A stretch of DNA of 64,000 nucleotides from Streptomyces microflavus (GTDB taxonomy: Bacteria; Actinomycetota; Actinomycetes; Streptomycetales; Streptomycetaceae). Every line of letters starts with the position of its first letter. The stretch's first letter is position 1. Positions 7,668 through 16,486 of the stretch are shown in pieces. The stretch lies in the NCBI RefSeq assembly GCF_014650075.1, contig NZ_BMUG01000001.1, forward strand, positions 262,710 to 326,709, given 5' to 3'. The notes below the pieces were generated by a model. That model was not told the DNA's origin. It made no database searches and was given only the letters and a program-made list of their open reading frames with translations. A program made the position numbers and the translations under genes.

Positions 7668-9332
7668 GTGCGACAGCGACGTACGACCCGGCAGACCCCA
7701 GGCACGACCCGGCAGACCGCACCTCCCCGCACGGCCCGGCGCAGACCCCTCCCCGCCCTCCTCGGCACGCTGCTGATCGTCGTGGCGGCCGCCCTCTCCT
7801 CCACCGCCGCGACCTCCTCCGTCGCCGCCGCCTCCGCACCCCGCCCCCTCGGGCAGCTGGTGCCCGTCCCCGCGAAGGTGGTGCCGGGCGGCTCCCCGTA
7901 CGCCATCACCTCCACGACCCCGGTCAGGGTGGCGGGCGGCTCCGGTGAGGTCCGGCGGATCGGGGCGTACCTGGCGGAGCTCCTGCGCCCCGCCACCGGC
8001 TACGCGCTGCCCGTGACCGACCGGCCGGGCCCCGGGGGCATCCGGCTGGAGCTGGGCGCCCGGGACCGGTCCCTGGGCGATGAGGGCTACCGGCTGCGCT
8101 CCACGCCCGCCGCGCTCACCATCACCGCCCGCACCCCGGCCGGGCTCTTCCACGGCGTCCAGACGCTGCGCCAGCTCCTCCCGGACCGGGTGGAGGCGGA
8201 CAGCCGGCAGAAGGGGCCCTGGAAGGTCGCGGGGGGCACCATCACCGACGCGCCGCGCTACGGCTACCGGGGCGCGATGCTGGACGTCTCGCGCCACTTC
8301 TTCTCGGTCGCCGAGGTGAAGCGGTACATCGACCAGCTCGCCCTCTACAAGGTCAACAAGCTGCACCTGCACCTCTCCGACGACCAGGGCTGGCGGATCG
8401 CCGTCGACTCCTGGCCCCGGCTCGCCACCTACGGCGGCTCCACCGAGGTCGGCGGCGGACCCGGCGGGTACTACACGAAGGCGCAGTACCGCGAGATCGT
8501 CCGGTACGCCGCCTCCCGCTACCTGGAGGTCGTGCCCGAGATCGACCTGCCCGGCCACACCAACGCCGCCCTCGCCTCCTACGCCGAGCTGAACTGCGAC
8601 GGGATCGCCCCGCCGCTCTACACCGGCACCACGGTCGGCTTCAGCTCGCTGTGCGTGTCCAAGCCGGTGACGTACGACTTCGTGGACGACGTGCTGCGCG
8701 AGGTGGCCGCCCTCACCCCGGGGAAGTACCTCCACATCGGGGGCGACGAGGCGCACGCCACCAGCCATGAGGACTACGTGGCCTTCATGGCGAAGGCCCA
8801 GGCGGTGGTCGGGAAGTACGGCAAGACGGTGATGGGCTGGCACCAGCTGACCGGTGCGGTGCCGGCTAAGGGCGCGGTGGCGCAGTACTGGGGGTACGAC
8901 CGGACGGGCGCCGCCGAGCGCAAGCAGGTGGCGGACGCGGCGAAGGGCGGCACGAAGCTGGTGCTCTCCCCGGCCGACCGGGTCTACCTCGACATGAAGT
9001 ACACCAAGGACACCCCGCTCGGGCTGAGTTGGGCCGGTCTGGTGGAGGTGCGGAGGTCCTACGACTGGGATCCGGCGACCTACCTGGAGGGGGCTCCGCA
9101 GGAGGCCGTCCTCGGGGTGGGGGCGCCGCTCTGGACCGAGACGCTCACCGACAGCACGGAGATCGAGGCGATGGCCTTCCCGCGGCTGCTCGGCGCCGCC
9201 GAGATCGGCTGGTCACCTGCGGCGGCCCGGGACTGGGAGACGTACCGGGTGCGGCTGGCCGCCCAGGGGCCGCGGCTGACCGCGCTGGGGATCGACTTCT
9301 ACCGTTCCCCGCAGGTGGACTGGGGGCCGTGA
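7668..9332 (+). CDS. Secreted beta-N-acetylhexosaminidase (GH20)
   Basis: This 554-residue exo-enzyme releases terminal GlcNAc or GalNAc, here probably from chitobiose and chitin oligomers. The GTG start at 7668 follows AAGGGA. The N-terminus is long and arginine-rich, followed by the hydrophobic LPALLGTLLIVVAAALSSTAAT, a secretion signal. A GH20b-like domain (to about residue 180) precedes the catalytic barrel. HLHLSDDQGWRI, VPEIDLPGHTNAA and YLHIGGDEAHAT are present; the last holds the Asp-Glu pair used for substrate-assisted catalysis. It is likely the downstream partner of the LPMO in chitin use and sits next to the desferrioxamine genes. I saw no exact DasR site in its upstream DNA. Confidence 0.93.
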   Translation: MRQRRTTRQTPGTTRQTAPPRTARRRPLPALLGTLLIVVAAALSSTAATSSVAAASAPRPLGQLVPVPAKVVPGGSPYAITSTTPVRVAGGSGEVRRIGAYLAELLRPATGYALPVTDRPGPGGIRLELGARDRSLGDEGYRLRSTPAALTITARTPAGLFHGVQTLRQLLPDRVEADSRQKGPWKVAGGTITDAPRYGYRGAMLDVSRHFFSVAEVKRYIDQLALYKVNKLHLHLSDDQGWRIAVDSWPRLATYGGSTEVGGGPGGYYTKAQYREIVRYAASRYLEVVPEIDLPGHTNAALASYAELNCDGIAPPLYTGTTVGFSSLCVSKPVTYDFVDDVLREVAALTPGKYLHIGGDEAHATSHEDYVAFMAKAQAVVGKYGKTVMGWHQLTGAVPAKGAVAQYWGYDRTGAAERKQVADAAKGGTKLVLSPADRVYLDMKYTKDTPLGLSWAGLVEVRRSYDWDPATYLEGAPQEAVLGVGAPLWTETLTDSTEIEAMAFPRLLGAAEIGWSPAAARDWETYRVRLAAQGPRLTALGIDFYRSPQVDWGP

Positions 9333-9339
9333 GGAAAGA

Positions 9340-9375
9340 GGTGAGCGCCCGGGGGACCGTCCCCGGGCGCTCACC
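9340..9375. terminator. Bidirectional hairpin between hexosaminidase gene and desD
   Basis: A perfect 15-bp stem (GGTGAGCGCCCGGGG, 9340-9354, with its complement at 9361-9375) encloses a 6-nt loop between two converging genes. Confidence 0.85.
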
Positions 9376-9391
9376 GGTCTGTGACGACCGC

Positions 9392-11170
9392 TCAGAACTT
9401 CGCGATCGGGTTCTTCAGGCGGCCCACCAACTGGAGTGCGCCCGCAGGGTCGTTGAGGTCGACCATCTGCTGGTTGTTGCGCAACTGGAGGCGGTTGAGG
9501 CAGGAGAGCGCGAACTCCGGCTCGAACAGGTCGTACTGCTTGAACTTGTCCGCGAGGTAGGGCACCGACTCCTGGTAGCCGCGCACGCACTCGGCGACTG
9601 TCCGCCAGAAGGTGTCCTCGTCCAGGACCCCTTCGGTGGCCAGGCCCGCACCCAGGAAGCGGAAGAAGCAGTCGAAGACATCGGTGAAGACCGACAGCAG
9701 CTTCATGTCCTCGGGGACCTCGGCGCGGATCCGGTCGACCTTCGGCGGCAGCACCGCGTCCGGGTCCATGACCGCGATCTCCTCGGCGATGTCCTTGAAG
9801 ATCGTGCGGGTGACGACGCCGTCCTCCACGACCAGGATCACGTTCTCGCCGTGCGGCATGTAGACGAGGTCGTAGGCGTAGAAGCTGTGCAGCACCGGGA
9901 CGAGGTAGGCGTCCAGGTAGTGCCGCAGCCACACCTGCGGGTCGAGTCCGGACTCCTCGATGAGCGCCCCGGCCACCGAGCGGCCCTCGTGGTCGGTGTG
10001 GACCAGGGAGGCCATGGTGGCGACCCGCTCGCCCGGCGCCAGACCGGCGACGGGGCTCTCGCGCCAGAGCGCGGCCAGCATCTTCAGGTAGGGGGAGCCC
10101 TTGGCGGTGGCGGCCTCGTACGCCCGGTGGTGGTAGCCGATCGCGGCCCGCTCCCGGATGATCGAGAACCGGGCGGCGGTCAGCAGGCTGTCGCGCTCGA
10201 TCAGCCCGGCCAGCCAGTCGTTGATGGCGGGTGTGGCCTCCATGTAGGCGGCGGAGAGGCCGCGCATGAAGCCCATGTTCAGGACGGACAGCGCCGTTTT
10301 GACGTAGTGCTTCTCGGGGTGGTCGGTGTTGAAGAACGTACGGATCGACTGCTGGGCGAGGTAGGCGTCCTCGCCCTCCCCGAGCACCACCAGATGGCGC
10401 TCGGCCAGCTCACCGGCGAAGGTGACGGCGAGCTTGTTCCACCACTGCCAGGGGTGCACGGGCAGCAGGAAGTACGCGTCCGGGTCCAGGTCCAGGGAGC
10501 TCAGGGTGGCGGCGAACCGCTCCCGGGTCTCCTCGCTCAGCTCGTCCGCGACCAGCGAGTCGTAGTCGAGACCGGCGCCCGCCGTGAAGGTGGCCCGGTC
10601 GCGGCGGGCGGCCAGCCACACCAGCCGGATCGGGGAGGCGGCCTCGGGGGCGTACGCACGGTACTCGTCGACCCCGAAACCGAGCCGGCCGTTGTTGGCC
10701 ACGAAACAGGGGTGGCCCTCGGTCATCCCGGTCTCGACGGCCTGGAAACCGGCGGCGACGAGCTGCCGGGAGGTGGCCGGTTCCTTGGTGAGTTTGTAGG
10801 CGGTTCCGGCCAGGGTGGAGGAGACCTCCTCCAGGTAGACCGGCAGGATCTCCTCGGTCAGCCCGAGTGCGACCCGTAGCTCGATGAAGAACTCCAGCGC
10901 GTCGAGCGGCACTTCGGACCCGTGCCGGTGGCGCGTGATCGACCCGGCCTCGATCTGCCAGTGGTCCAGGGCGAAGAGGCGTGCGGTGAAACGGTACTCC
11001 GTCCCCGCGTCGTCGCTACGGAGGGTGTAGCGGCCCTCGCCGACGGGAACGGGGGTGAGAAGTCGTTCGTGGCTGAATTCCGCCAGTGCTTTGCGTACCA
11101 GCAGTCGGTTTGCGGTGGCCCAGCGGTCCGGGGAGAGGTGGGCGACGCTGTCGGTGAGGGCGGTCGTCAT
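9392..11170 (-). CDS. desD: Desferrioxamine synthetase DesD (NIS synthetase)
   Basis: This 592-residue IucA/IucC-family enzyme is NRPS-independent. It activates N-hydroxy-N-succinyl-cadaverine with ATP, then oligomerises and cyclises it to desferrioxamine E/B-type siderophores. The N-terminal ATP-binding half includes GHPCFVANNGRLGFG. The FhuF-like C-terminal half contains YMPHGENVILVVEDG and FFRFLG. The length equals that of characterised DesD. It is the last gene of desABCD: its ATG overlaps the desC stop by 4 bp (ATGA), indicating translational coupling. It is followed by a strong hairpin. Iron control is inferred from the box before desA. Confidence 0.97.
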   Translation of the reverse strand: MTTALTDSVAHLSPDRWATANRLLVRKALAEFSHERLLTPVPVGEGRYTLRSDDAGTEYRFTARLFALDHWQIEAGSITRHRHGSEVPLDALEFFIELRVALGLTEEILPVYLEEVSSTLAGTAYKLTKEPATSRQLVAAGFQAVETGMTEGHPCFVANNGRLGFGVDEYRAYAPEAASPIRLVWLAARRDRATFTAGAGLDYDSLVADELSEETRERFAATLSSLDLDPDAYFLLPVHPWQWWNKLAVTFAGELAERHLVVLGEGEDAYLAQQSIRTFFNTDHPEKHYVKTALSVLNMGFMRGLSAAYMEATPAINDWLAGLIERDSLLTAARFSIIRERAAIGYHHRAYEAATAKGSPYLKMLAALWRESPVAGLAPGERVATMASLVHTDHEGRSVAGALIEESGLDPQVWLRHYLDAYLVPVLHSFYAYDLVYMPHGENVILVVEDGVVTRTIFKDIAEEIAVMDPDAVLPPKVDRIRAEVPEDMKLLSVFTDVFDCFFRFLGAGLATEGVLDEDTFWRTVAECVRGYQESVPYLADKFKQYDLFEPEFALSCLNRLQLRNNQQMVDLNDPAGALQLVGRLKNPIAKF

Positions 11171-11739
11171 CGGTCGGTTCCTCCGGTTGCTGCTTCGAAC
11201 TGCTCGCGGGTGCAGGCGCTGAGCAGTGCGTCCTTCTCCGGTTTGGCGATCTCCCGCAGCACCTCGAAGCCGACGGCCTTGTTGAGGGCCTGGACGGCGC
11301 TGTTGGTGACGTCGGGCTCGACGACGACCCGGCGCACCGCCGGGTCGGTGAAGAGGAAATCCATCACGGCGGTGATCACGGCCCGGGTGAAGCCGTGCAC
11401 GGGGGTGTCGGTCGGCGCGACCAGGAAGTGCATCCCGACATCGCCGGGCTCCGCCTCGTACAGGCCCTTCAGCTCGACCTCGGTGGGGTCGTACCGCTCG
11501 ATGAGGAAGGCGGGCTCGCCGTCGTGCAGGCCGATGAACGCGTCATGGTGCGGGTGGGCGGCGATCGCCATGTACTCCCGCTCCACGTCCTGGAGTTTCG
11601 CCCCGCCCATCAGCCAGAACGCGGCCTTGGGGTGGGTCACCCAGCCGTGCACCAGCTCGGCGTCGGCGAGGGGGTCGAGGGGGCGGACGGTGAACGTGCC
11701 GGGTTTTCCCGGGGTTTCTTCGCTGTGGGGCTGGTTCAT
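11167..11739 (-). CDS. desC: Desferrioxamine N-acyltransferase DesC
   Basis: This 190-residue GNAT-fold acyltransferase of the IucB/RhbD type acylates N-hydroxycadaverine with succinyl-CoA or acetyl-CoA in desferrioxamine synthesis. Family features include [14 protein letters not shown], the central [30 protein letters not shown] and [14 protein letters not shown]. It overlaps desB upstream and desD downstream by 4 bp each, so the three reading frames are translationally coupled. The length is as expected. Confidence 0.95.
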   Translation of the reverse strand: MNQPHSEETPGKPGTFTVRPLDPLADAELVHGWVTHPKAAFWLMGGAKLQDVEREYMAIAAHPHHDAFIGLHDGEPAFLIERYDPTEVELKGLYEAEPGDVGMHFLVAPTDTPVHGFTRAVITAVMDFLFTDPAVRRVVVEPDVTNSAVQALNKAVGFEVLREIAKPEKDALLSACTREQFEAATGGTDR

Positions 11740-13013
11740 ATCGCGAACTCCTGGAAGGCGATGGACTTCTCGACCGGGTAGTACTCACGGCCGAGCAGTT
11801 CGCCGATGATGTACGCGTTGCGGTAGGCGCCCATGCCCAGGTCGGGCGAGGTGATCGAGTGGGTGTGCACCCCGGCGTTCTGCAGGAAGATCCCGCGCCC
11901 GGTGGTGTCGATGCTGTAGTTGCGGGCCACGTCGAAGCGGCCCCGGCTGTCGTGGCGCAGCCGGCCCTCGACGGGCGCCAGGAACGCGGGCGCCTCGTAG
12001 CGGTAGCCGGTGGCGAGGATGAGGCCCTCGGTGGTGAGCTCGTACTCCTTGCCCTGCTCCTCCTGGCGCAGCCCCAGGCTGTACGCGCCGCCCTCCTCGT
12101 CGTAACGCGCGCTGAGCAGCGCCGAGTTGGTGAGCAGCCGGGTCGGGACCGGGCCGGGCAGGTTCTTCTGGTAGAGCAGGTCGAAGATCGCGTCGATCAG
12201 CTCCCCGTCGATGCCCTTGAACAGCCCCTTCTGCCCGGTCTCCAGCCGGTAGCGGGTCTCCTCGGGCAGCGCGTGGAAGTAGTCGATGTACTCCGGGGAG
12301 GTCATCTCCAGCGTGAGCTTGGTGTACTCCAGCGGGAAGAACCGCGGGGAGCGGGTCACCCAGTTGAGCCGGTAGCCGTACGTGTCGATCTCGGAGAGCA
12401 GGTCGTAGTAGATCTCCGCCGCGCTCTGCCCGCTGCCGACCAGGGTGATCGACTTCTTCTTCTGGAGCTCGGCTTTCCCCTCCAGATAACGGGAGTTGTG
12501 CAGGAAGTCCCCGCCGAGGCCGTGGCACGCCTCGGGGATGTACGGCGGGGTTCCGGTGCCGAGGACCAGGTGCCGGGAGCGCAGGACGGTCCCGGCGGCG
12601 GTGGTCACGGTGTAGAGCTCGCTGCCCTCGTCGTACGTCACCGCCTCCACGGTCTCGTTGAACCGGATGCTGCTCAGTCTGGCGGCGGCCCAGCGGCAGT
12701 AGTCGTTGTACTCGGTCCGCAGCGGGTAGAAGTTCTCCCGGATGTAGAACGAGTAGAGCCTGCCGCGCTCCTTCAGGTAGTTGAGGAACGAGTACGGCGA
12801 GGTCGGGTCGGCCATGGTGACCAGGTCCGACATGAACGGCGTCTGGAGATGGGCCCCTTCGAGGAACATCCCGGAGTGCCACTCGAAGTCCGGCTTGGAC
12901 TCCAGGAAGACACCGTTCAGTTCGTCGATCGGCTCGGTCAGGCAGGCCAGTCCGAGATTGAACGGGCCGAGCCCGATCCCGATGAAGTCGTGGGGCTCAG
13001 GAAGCGCGGACAA
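11736..13013 (-). CDS. desB: Cadaverine N-monooxygenase DesB
   Basis: This 425-residue FAD- and NADPH-dependent N-hydroxylating monooxygenase (lysine/ornithine N-monooxygenase family) converts cadaverine to N-hydroxycadaverine. The FAD-binding motif [14 protein letters not shown] is near the N-terminus, the NADPH motif [15 protein letters not shown] is near residue 165, and the C-terminal [12 protein letters not shown] is typical. The start is TTG (13013) after GGGAGA, which gives the usual N-terminus [14 protein letters not shown]. It overlaps the end of desA by 17 bp. No better ATG is available without losing the FAD motif. Confidence 0.95.
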   Translation of the reverse strand: MSALPEPHDFIGIGLGPFNLGLACLTEPIDELNGVFLESKPDFEWHSGMFLEGAHLQTPFMSDLVTMADPTSPYSFLNYLKERGRLYSFYIRENFYPLRTEYNDYCRWAAARLSSIRFNETVEAVTYDEGSELYTVTTAAGTVLRSRHLVLGTGTPPYIPEACHGLGGDFLHNSRYLEGKAELQKKKSITLVGSGQSAAEIYYDLLSEIDTYGYRLNWVTRSPRFFPLEYTKLTLEMTSPEYIDYFHALPEETRYRLETGQKGLFKGIDGELIDAIFDLLYQKNLPGPVPTRLLTNSALLSARYDEEGGAYSLGLRQEEQGKEYELTTEGLILATGYRYEAPAFLAPVEGRLRHDSRGRFDVARNYSIDTTGRGIFLQNAGVHTHSITSPDLGMGAYRNAYIIGELLGREYYPVEKSIAFQEFAI

Positions 13014-14445
13014 GGGAGTCTCCCAGGTACTGCTCGGCGTGGCCGGAGATCAGGTCGAGGACCGCGGCGATGTCGTCCACGGTCGTTTCGGGGTTGAGGA
13101 GGGTGAACTTCAGGTACTGGCGGGCGCCGACCTTGGTGCCCGCGACGATCGCCTCACCGGAGGCGAACAGGGCCTTGCGGGCGTAGAGGTTGGCGCGGTC
13201 GATCTGGTCCGGGGAGGTGACGCCGGACGGGATGTGGCGGAAGACGAGTGTGGAGAGCTGCGGCTGGACCACCACGTCGAAGCGCGGGTCGGCGGCGAGC
13301 AGCTTCCACCCCTCGGCGGCCAGGTCGCAGACCTCGTCGAAGAGTTCGCCGATGCCGTCCGCGCCCATGACGCGCAGCGTCATCCACAGCTTGAGGGCGT
13401 CGAACCGGCGGGTCGTCTGGAGGGACTTGTCGACCTGGTTGGGTATCCGCTCCTCGGCCATCCGGCGCGGGTTCAGATACTCCGCGTGGTACAGGGCGTG
13501 GCGCAGGGTCGCCCGGTCGCGGACCAGGACGGCGGAGGAACTCACCGGCTGGAAGAAGGACTTGTGGTAGTCGACGGTGACCGAGTCGGCGTGCGCGATG
13601 CCTTCGAGGAGGCCGCGGCGCTCACGGGAGGCCAGCAGACCGCAGCCGTACGCGGCGTCCACGTGCATCCAGGTGGCGAACTGCTCGCAGAGCGCGGCGA
13701 TCTCGGGCAGCGGGTCGATGGAGCCGAAGTCCGTGGTGCCGGCGGTGGCGACGACGGCCATCGGGACGGCGCCCTCGGCGACGCACTGCTCCAGGGCGTG
13801 GGCGAGGGCCACGGCCTGCATGCGCTTGTTGCTGTCGACGGGGACGGAGATCACCGCGTCCGGGCCGAGGCCGAGCAGTTTGGCGGACTTCTGCACGCTG
13901 AAGTGGCTGCACTCGGAGGTGAGGATCCGCAGCCGGGTGTAGTGCTCGGGCCGGACCTTGGCCTCTTCGCGGGCCAGCAGCAGGGCCTGGAGGTTGGACT
14001 GCGTACCGCCGCTGGTGAAGATGCCGTCGGCGGCCGGTCCGAGGCCGATGCGCTCGGTGGTCCAGTCGATCAGCCGGCGCTCGATGAGGGTGCCGCCCGC
14101 GCTCTGGTCCCAGGTGTCCAGGGAGGAGTTGATCGCGGAGAGCACCGCCTCGCCGAGGACGGCCGGGATGACGACCGGGCAGTTGAGGTGGCCCAGGTAA
14201 CGGGGGTGGTGGAAGTAGACGGCGTCGCGGAGATAGACCTCGCCGAGCTCGTCCAGGGCGGCGGTGGCATCGCCCAGCGGCCGGTCGAGGTCGATCGCGT
14301 CGACGACGGGGGAGAGCTCGTCGACGCCGACTCCGCTGAAGGGGCGGTCGGTGGCGGCGATTTTGGCCGCGACCCGTTCCACTCCTGCGGTGACGGTACG
14401 CCGGTACTGCTCCGCAGTCGTGTTGTTGAGCAGGTGCGAACGCAT
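12997..14445 (-). CDS. desA: Lysine decarboxylase DesA
   Basis: This 482-residue PLP-dependent group II decarboxylase converts lysine to cadaverine, the first committed step to desferrioxamine. The PLP lysine lies in [21 protein letters not shown], and the cofactor-stacking and Asp regions are in [16 protein letters not shown] and [12 protein letters not shown]. The ATG at 14445 follows GGGAGGACC. It is the first gene of the operon, 82 bp downstream of a near-consensus iron box, so transcription should be repressed by a DmdR/IdeR-type regulator when iron is plentiful. Confidence 0.96.
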   Translation of the reverse strand: MRSHLLNNTTAEQYRRTVTAGVERVAAKIAATDRPFSGVGVDELSPVVDAIDLDRPLGDATAALDELGEVYLRDAVYFHHPRYLGHLNCPVVIPAVLGEAVLSAINSSLDTWDQSAGGTLIERRLIDWTTERIGLGPAADGIFTSGGTQSNLQALLLAREEAKVRPEHYTRLRILTSECSHFSVQKSAKLLGLGPDAVISVPVDSNKRMQAVALAHALEQCVAEGAVPMAVVATAGTTDFGSIDPLPEIAALCEQFATWMHVDAAYGCGLLASRERRGLLEGIAHADSVTVDYHKSFFQPVSSSAVLVRDRATLRHALYHAEYLNPRRMAEERIPNQVDKSLQTTRRFDALKLWMTLRVMGADGIGELFDEVCDLAAEGWKLLAADPRFDVVVQPQLSTLVFRHIPSGVTSPDQIDRANLYARKALFASGEAIVAGTKVGARQYLKFTLLNPETTVDDIAAVLDLISGHAEQYLGDSLVRAS

Positions 14446-14526
14446 GAAGGGGTCCTCCCGGGTGAGGGGAACTTCATCGAGTCCCTCCGGGCAGGGGAAG
14501 GGGGGACGAGGGACGCGATGTCGAAG

Positions 14527-14545
14527 TGAGGTTAGCCTAACCTAA
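14527..14545 (-). promoter_or_regulatory. Iron box (DmdR/IdeR operator) before desA
   Basis: Read towards desA, the sequence is TTAGGTTAGGCTAACCTCA, 17 of 19 matches to the actinobacterial iron-box consensus TTAGGTTAGGCTCACCTAA. It lies about 80 bp before the desA start. Confidence 0.9.
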
Positions 14546-14634
14546 CTCGATCACCGGCTCTTCCCGGGCCTTGGTGGTGCGGAAGTTGTCCGCTTTGATT
14601 CACTTTTGGGGTGCCCCTGTGTGCGTGCGTGTGG

Positions 14635-15489
14635 CTAGTCCCCGGCCCGGGCGAGTGTCTCCGCCCGCAGCTGCTCCTCGCTGAGCCCGCGCCGCCAGTA
14701 CCCGACGAAGGTGACCCGCTTGCGGTCGAAGCCGCGCTCCTGGACCAGGTGGCGGCGGAGCGCCCGCACCTCGGACGACTCGCCCGCGATCCAGACGTAC
14801 GGGGTGCCCTCGGGGAGCTCGGCGGCGCGCACGGCCTCCATGGCGGGCAGGGCCCCCTCGCTCCGGACGAGCCAGCTGATCCGGGCCTTGGCCGCGGTGT
14901 TGAGGGCCTGCCGGTCCTCCGTCTTCGGCACCTCCAGCCAGACCCGGGCGGGCATCCCCGCGGGGAGCCACTCCAGGGCGGCGGACGCGGCGGGCAGAGC
15001 CGTCTCGTCGGCCCAGATGAGGACCCAGTCGGTGTCCTTCGGCGGCCGGAAGCGCACGGAGGTGTTGTCCTCGACCGCGGGGCCCAGCACCTTGAGCGGG
15101 TCGCCCGCCGCGGCCATGAGTGCCCAGCGGGAGGCCGGGCCGCCGTCACCGTGGAGCGCGAAGTCGATGTCCACCTCGGTGGAGCCGTCGGCCTTCACGC
15201 GCTGGGCCCGCACGGCGTACGACCGCATCACCGCCCGTACGTCCTCGGGCAGCGCCCGCCATTTCGGGTACCAGGCCCCGTCCTCGCCCTCGGGCACCAC
15301 GGCCTCGCGCTGCCCGGGGTGCGGCAGGAAGATCGACAGGCTCTGGTCGCGGCCCCCGGCGCTGAACCCCTCGGCCCCGGGCCCGCCCAGGGTGATCCGG
15401 AGCATGGAGGGGCCGAGCCGCCTGACCCGCAGGACGGTCAGGTCGAAGAACCGGAACGGGGCGACATGGGGCACGGCGGCAGTCGTCAA
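14635..15489 (-). CDS. desF: Siderophore-interacting protein / ferric-siderophore reductase
   Basis: This 284-residue protein of the ViuB/SIP flavoreductase family releases iron from imported ferric siderophores by NAD(P)H-dependent reduction. An N-terminal FAD-binding barrel (about 10-140, with SYAVRAQRV and VDIDFALHG) is followed by a C-terminal nucleotide-binding domain (DTDWVLIWADETALPA, YVWIAGESSEVRALRRHL). The start is the rare TTG at 15489, five bases after a strong GGAGGAG. The gene has its own iron box and, together with desABCD, covers both making desferrioxamine and recovering iron from it. In S. coelicolor the homologous gene is called desF by position. No desE receptor gene follows here. 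Confidence 0.9.
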   Translation of the reverse strand: MTTAAVPHVAPFRFFDLTVLRVRRLGPSMLRITLGGPGAEGFSAGGRDQSLSIFLPHPGQREAVVPEGEDGAWYPKWRALPEDVRAVMRSYAVRAQRVKADGSTEVDIDFALHGDGGPASRWALMAAAGDPLKVLGPAVEDNTSVRFRPPKDTDWVLIWADETALPAASAALEWLPAGMPARVWLEVPKTEDRQALNTAAKARISWLVRSEGALPAMEAVRAAELPEGTPYVWIAGESSEVRALRRHLVQERGFDRKRVTFVGYWRRGLSEEQLRAETLARAGD

Positions 15490-15558
15490 CGGGGCTCCTC
15501 CGGGGCGGGCCGGGAGCGGCGGGCGGACGGGCCCGGCTCCGGCGACGGCAGTCCGAAG

Positions 15559-15577
15559 GAAGGTTAGCCTAACCTTG
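15559..15577 (-). promoter_or_regulatory. Iron box before desF
   Basis: The palindrome core AGGTTAGGCTAACCT (7-bp arms around one base) matches 14 of 19 positions of the iron-box consensus. It lies 70 bp before the TTG start of the siderophore reductase gene. Confidence 0.82.
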
Positions 15578-15690
15578 GTTAGCGGTCACGATGTTGGGAG
15601 AGCCCTGGTCGCGAGTGTCGCCCCACCGGAAGGCCGGGGGCGGGCCCACCGGAAGGCCGGGGGCGGGCGCGCCCCCATGGCGCCCGCCCC

Positions 15691-15829
15691 CGGCCCACCT
15701 CCCGTGGCGCCTATTGCCCGGCCCGCCTTCCAGGGCGCCTGCTCCCCGGCCGACCTCCCATGGCGCCCGCCCCCGGTCCGCCTCCCGTGGCGCCTGCTCC
15801 CCGGCCCGCCTCCTATAGCCCTGGCCCTG
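15691..15829. repeat. Five degenerate 28-bp tandem repeats
   Basis: Units beginning CGGCCCACC/CGGCCCGCC/CGGCCGACC/CGGTCCGCC/CGGCCCGCC start at 15691, 15719, 15747, 15774 and 15802, a period of 27-28 bp. Each contains a CCC(G/A)TGGCGCC-like middle. The block is non-coding and lies between desF and the end of the GNAT gene. Confidence 0.75.
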
Positions 15830-15844
15830 CCCTCCCCGGGGCCC

Positions 15845-16486
15845 TCAGGCCCCGAAGTCGGCGCGGCAGGCGTCGAGTCCTTCCACGGTGACGTCGACGC
15901 TGCGGTGCTTCTCCCACCCGGCCCGGTCCAGCCGCAGCCGTTGCAGGGTGGTGGCCGTCCCGCGGATCACCTGGACCTGGAGGCCGTCGGGTTCGTACCC
16001 GAGCCGCCGCGAGACGCCCAGCGAGCCGCCGTTGTCCGTCCTGGCCTCGGAGACCGCGTACCGGGCGCCGAGCCCCTCGAAGGCCAGATGGAGGGCGGCG
16101 GCCCGCATCTCCGTCCCGATGCCCCGCCCCTGGTGGGCGAGGCCCAGCCACGACCCGGTCACCGCCTCGCGCCGTACACCGAACTCCCGGCCCATCACGT
16201 CCTGCCGTCCCACGACCTCGCCCTCGTGGAGGACGGCCAGGGAGAGGTGCCACTCCTGGGCCGTCCATCCGGCGATGGTGCTCAGCACGTGCTGGTAGGT
16301 GGCCCGGCCGACCTCGGCGGGCTCACCGTCGGTCCACGGCACGGTGAACGGCATCGTGTCCGGGGCGTGCACCCCGCCGGCGCCGACCGAGGCCAGCTCG
16401 TCGAGGAGCGCCTCGTCGGGCAGCCGCAGTTCCAGGCGGGGTGTACGGATCCGGAGCCCGTGGAGGGGCCAGTATCGGTGGTTCAT
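15845..16486 (-). CDS. GNAT-family N-acetyltransferase
   Basis: This 213-residue acetyltransferase has the RimJ/RimL-like layout. The N-terminal RIRTPRLELRLPDEALLDEL is followed by the acetyl-CoA binding region WLGLAHQGRGIGTEMRAAALHLAFEGLGA (the Q-x-x-G-x-G/A loop is QGRGIG). The later VSRRLGYEPDGLQVQVIRG is typical of this group. The substrate is unknown; small amines, antibiotics or protein N-termini are all possible. Its ATG overlaps the stop of the upstream MFS gene by 4 bp, so the two are translationally coupled. They may act together, for example acetylating and exporting the same compound. Confidence 0.88.
   Translation of the reverse strand: MNHRYWPLHGLRIRTPRLELRLPDEALLDELASVGAGGVHAPDTMPFTVPWTDGEPAEVGRATYQHVLSTIAGWTAQEWHLSLAVLHEGEVVGRQDVMGREFGVRREAVTGSWLGLAHQGRGIGTEMRAAALHLAFEGLGARYAVSEARTDNGGSLGVSRRLGYEPDGLQVQVIRGTATTLQRLRLDRAGWEKHRSVDVTVEGLDACRADFGA

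Larger units (their letters stand above)
15490..15844. other. Intergenic region with iron box and repeats
   Basis: This stretch of about 355 bp holds no credible gene. From left to right it contains the desF promoter region and iron box (15559-15577), two copies of a GGAAGGCCGGGGGCGGGC-like unit (about 15619-15670) and a block of 28-bp repeats (15691-15829). Confidence 0.7.
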
